Positions 30,951-32,030 of a stretch of DNA of 32,030 bases are shown here, in pieces. Where the stretch lies: NCBI GenBank assembly GCA_030656035.1, contig JAUSOK010000198.1, positions 1 to 32,030 of the forward strand, in the 5' to 3' direction. Under the pieces are notes generated by a model that did not search any database, was not told the DNA's origin, and was given only the letters and a program-made list of their open reading frames with translations. The stretch is from Syntrophales bacterium (GTDB taxonomy: Bacteria; Desulfobacterota; Syntrophia; Syntrophales; Fen-1087). Each line of letters opens with the position of its first letter. Position 1 is the first letter of the stretch. The position numbers and the translations under genes are program-made.

Positions 30951-31829
30951 ATGAGTTATATGGTGAAAAAAGCAGCGAAAGTGCGTGTTAGAAAACACCG
31001 CCACGGTACGCCTAACCTGATAATTCAGGCTGAGGAAGTGTCGATTCTCGCAGCGGTCGATAAAGCCTTGGCGTCATCAACCAACGCCCAAATCGTTGGA
31101 GCTAACGGAGAGATCCCTCTCAAACTCTTTTTTAATCGCTATCTGCCCGTTACTTTGCGTGCTGCAAGCGGTCACTTCCTGACACCATCTGGCAAGATCT
31201 CCCCTCAACTGGACATCATGATTTTGGATTCGCGTTATCCACTTCTCTCAGAGAACAGCGATGGGTCGGTACTTGCAATGCTTCACTCGGTCGTGGGGGC
31301 CATAGAGTGTAAAACGCGAATAACTACAACTGATGTCAAGAACCTCTGGGCACATGCGTCGACTATTAGTGCTTTAGCTTCCGAGGTTGAAGGCTACGCC
31401 GGAACAGCATGGGGTTCCTTGTTTCAATTTGTGTTTGCTTACCGGAGCCGACAAAGATTGAATACGTTAGCTGACCATTACTTTGGGTTGGGAACGCCAG
31501 ATAAGGGATTTGTAGAGCTTTTTCTTCTTCGGCTCCCCGATCAAGATCAAAATCGCTTAGAAAAGGTAGGAGCACTCTTCCATTTTGAATCGGGTTCAAT
31601 ACAGAAGAAAAAAGGAAAGATCGATAAGTATATCCCCATTCTAAAGCGAATGCACACTCCATTATCGGACCTGTACTATATGGTGATCCAAGACTCCTAC
31701 TACACTCTTGGTAATCGCGACTTTTCCTTTACCGATATCGGGGAGCATGTTATGGATTATATGTCGTGGTCATCATTCAGATCGGCTTCGCAGAATGTGT
31801 TATTCGAGAAGGCCGAACCAATCAATTAA
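30951..31829 (+). CDS. DUF6602-like PD-(D/E)XK-type protein
   Basis: A 292-residue protein resembling the DUF6602 family. GKISPQLDIMILD (Asp88) followed by VVGAIECKTRIT (Glu119, Lys121) gives the D...ExK pattern of PD-(D/E)XK nucleases. The N-terminal part holds FFNRYLPVTLRAASGHF, also typical of the family. Its role is unknown; location beside a restriction-modification unit suggests defence, which is inference. The ATG at 30951 lacks a good ribosome site; ATG at 30960 is possible. It appears to be a single-gene unit between two palindrome-bearing spacers. Confidence 0.7.
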   Translation: MSYMVKKAAKVRVRKHRHGTPNLIIQAEEVSILAAVDKALASSTNAQIVGANGEIPLKLFFNRYLPVTLRAASGHFLTPSGKISPQLDIMILDSRYPLLSENSDGSVLAMLHSVVGAIECKTRITTTDVKNLWAHASTISALASEVEGYAGTAWGSLFQFVFAYRSRQRLNTLADHYFGLGTPDKGFVELFLLRLPDQDQNRLEKVGALFHFESGSIQKKKGKIDKYIPILKRMHTPLSDLYYMVIQDSYYTLGNRDFSFTDIGEHVMDYMSWSSFRSASQNVLFEKAEPIN

Positions 31830-31884
31830 CCCGACTGGGAATTCCAGCAGTGCAAATAGCCACACTCTGTGGCCCGGAGGGTTA
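31827..31884. other. Stem-loop C at the end of the DUF6602-like gene
   Basis: TAACCC (31827-31832, starting at the stop codon) pairs with GGGTTA (31879-31884). An inner hairpin GCCACA-CTC-TGTGGC occupies 31859-31873. No T-run follows. It could be a terminator-like structure or a third attC-like site; the geometry is less attC-like than in palindrome B. Confidence 0.35.
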
Positions 31885-31920
31885 TCTTTCCGTTCGCGTT
31901 AGAGAACAAAGATGATGATA

Positions 31921-31957
31921 TTGACGTAATGACGTCATGGTGCTATGGTGACATAGC
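31921..31957 (+). promoter_or_regulatory. Promoter and operator of the RHH antitoxin gene
   Basis: TTGACG (31921-31926) is 17 bases from TATGGT (31944-31949). The spacer contains the palindrome ATGACGTCAT (31929-31938), and GCTAT/ATAGC (31942-31946 with 31953-31957) straddles the -10. Ribbon-helix-helix antitoxins autoregulate through such repeats. Confidence 0.55.
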
Positions 31958-31976
31958 TACATAAGGAGGTGACGTG

Positions 31977-32030
31977 ATGGCCGTACAAGCTAAACGAGCC
32001 ACGGTATATTTGGATCCCGAGTTGCACAAG
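31977..32030 (+). CDS. Ribbon-helix-helix (CopG-type) antitoxin, N-terminal fragment
   Basis: The gene runs off the window end after 18 codons: MAVQAKRATVYLDPELHK. The RATVYLDPELHK strand-turn-helix is typical of RHH DNA-binding antitoxins. AGGAGG lies before ATG, with the promoter and operator described above. A toxin gene is expected just outside the window. Confidence 0.8.
   Translation, partial: MAVQAKRATVYLDPELHK

Overview
The window looks like a chromosomal piece of an anaerobic deltaproteobacterium-like organism. I infer this from a selenocysteine-coded glutaredoxin-like gene, a desulforedoxin-type metal site, an NrpR-type regulator, KamA-, HemN- and LipA-type radical SAM enzymes and a split (P1/P2) glycine dehydrogenase. 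Syntrophus/Smithella relatives come to mind, but this is inference from gene content and not a taxonomic assignment. Most of the window is moderately GC-rich. The stretch from about 29.5 to 31.8 kb is visibly richer in A+T.

Layout. 0-5.8 kb: an SDR-like NAD(P)-binding protein, a small exported Lys/Ala-rich protein with a clear terminator, a TVP38-like membrane protein, and a CcdA/TlpA-type thiol-redox pair. Then comes a cluster of a cyclic-nucleotide-binding protein, a 71-residue glutaredoxin-like selenoprotein with two in-frame UGA codons (missed by ordinary ORF calling), a truncated ferritin/rubrerythrin-like gene, and an alpha/beta hydrolase. 5.8-8.4 kb: a desulforedoxin domain fused to a histone-H1-like tail, a small Cys-rich protein and an exported transglutaminase-like protein. 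8.4-11.0 kb: an NrpR-like regulator directly upstream of glutamate dehydrogenase. 11.0-12.1 kb: a palindromic MITE-like repeat and a Phd/ParE-type toxin-antitoxin pair.

12.1-22.5 kb, minus strand: an almost gap-free operon read from right to left: zinc-ribbon membrane protein, gcvT, gcvH, gcvPA, gcvPB, a large KamA-like radical SAM protein, lipA, a SAM methyltransferase and dihydrolipoyl dehydrogenase. It therefore encodes all four glycine cleavage proteins (T, H, P in two halves, L) plus lipoyl synthase, with the KamA-like enzyme as an unexplained member. Peptide deformylase lies upstream behind its own terminator. 22.9-26.3 kb: an LEA14-like lipoprotein, a HemN-like radical SAM protein, a PPP-type phosphoesterase and a Nudix hydrolase. 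26.6-29.2 kb: a histidine-decarboxylase-like PLP enzyme with a Tat signal peptide, followed by an FAD amine-oxidase/phytoene-desaturase-like protein.

29.2-32.0 kb is accessory DNA: a 149-bp element with perfect 16-bp inverted ends, a BglII-type restriction endonuclease overlapping an MT-A70 adenine methyltransferase, a DUF6602-like nuclease-fold protein, and the start of a ribbon-helix-helix antitoxin. The spacers contain long imperfect palindromes whose geometry resembles integron attC sites. No integrase gene is in the window.
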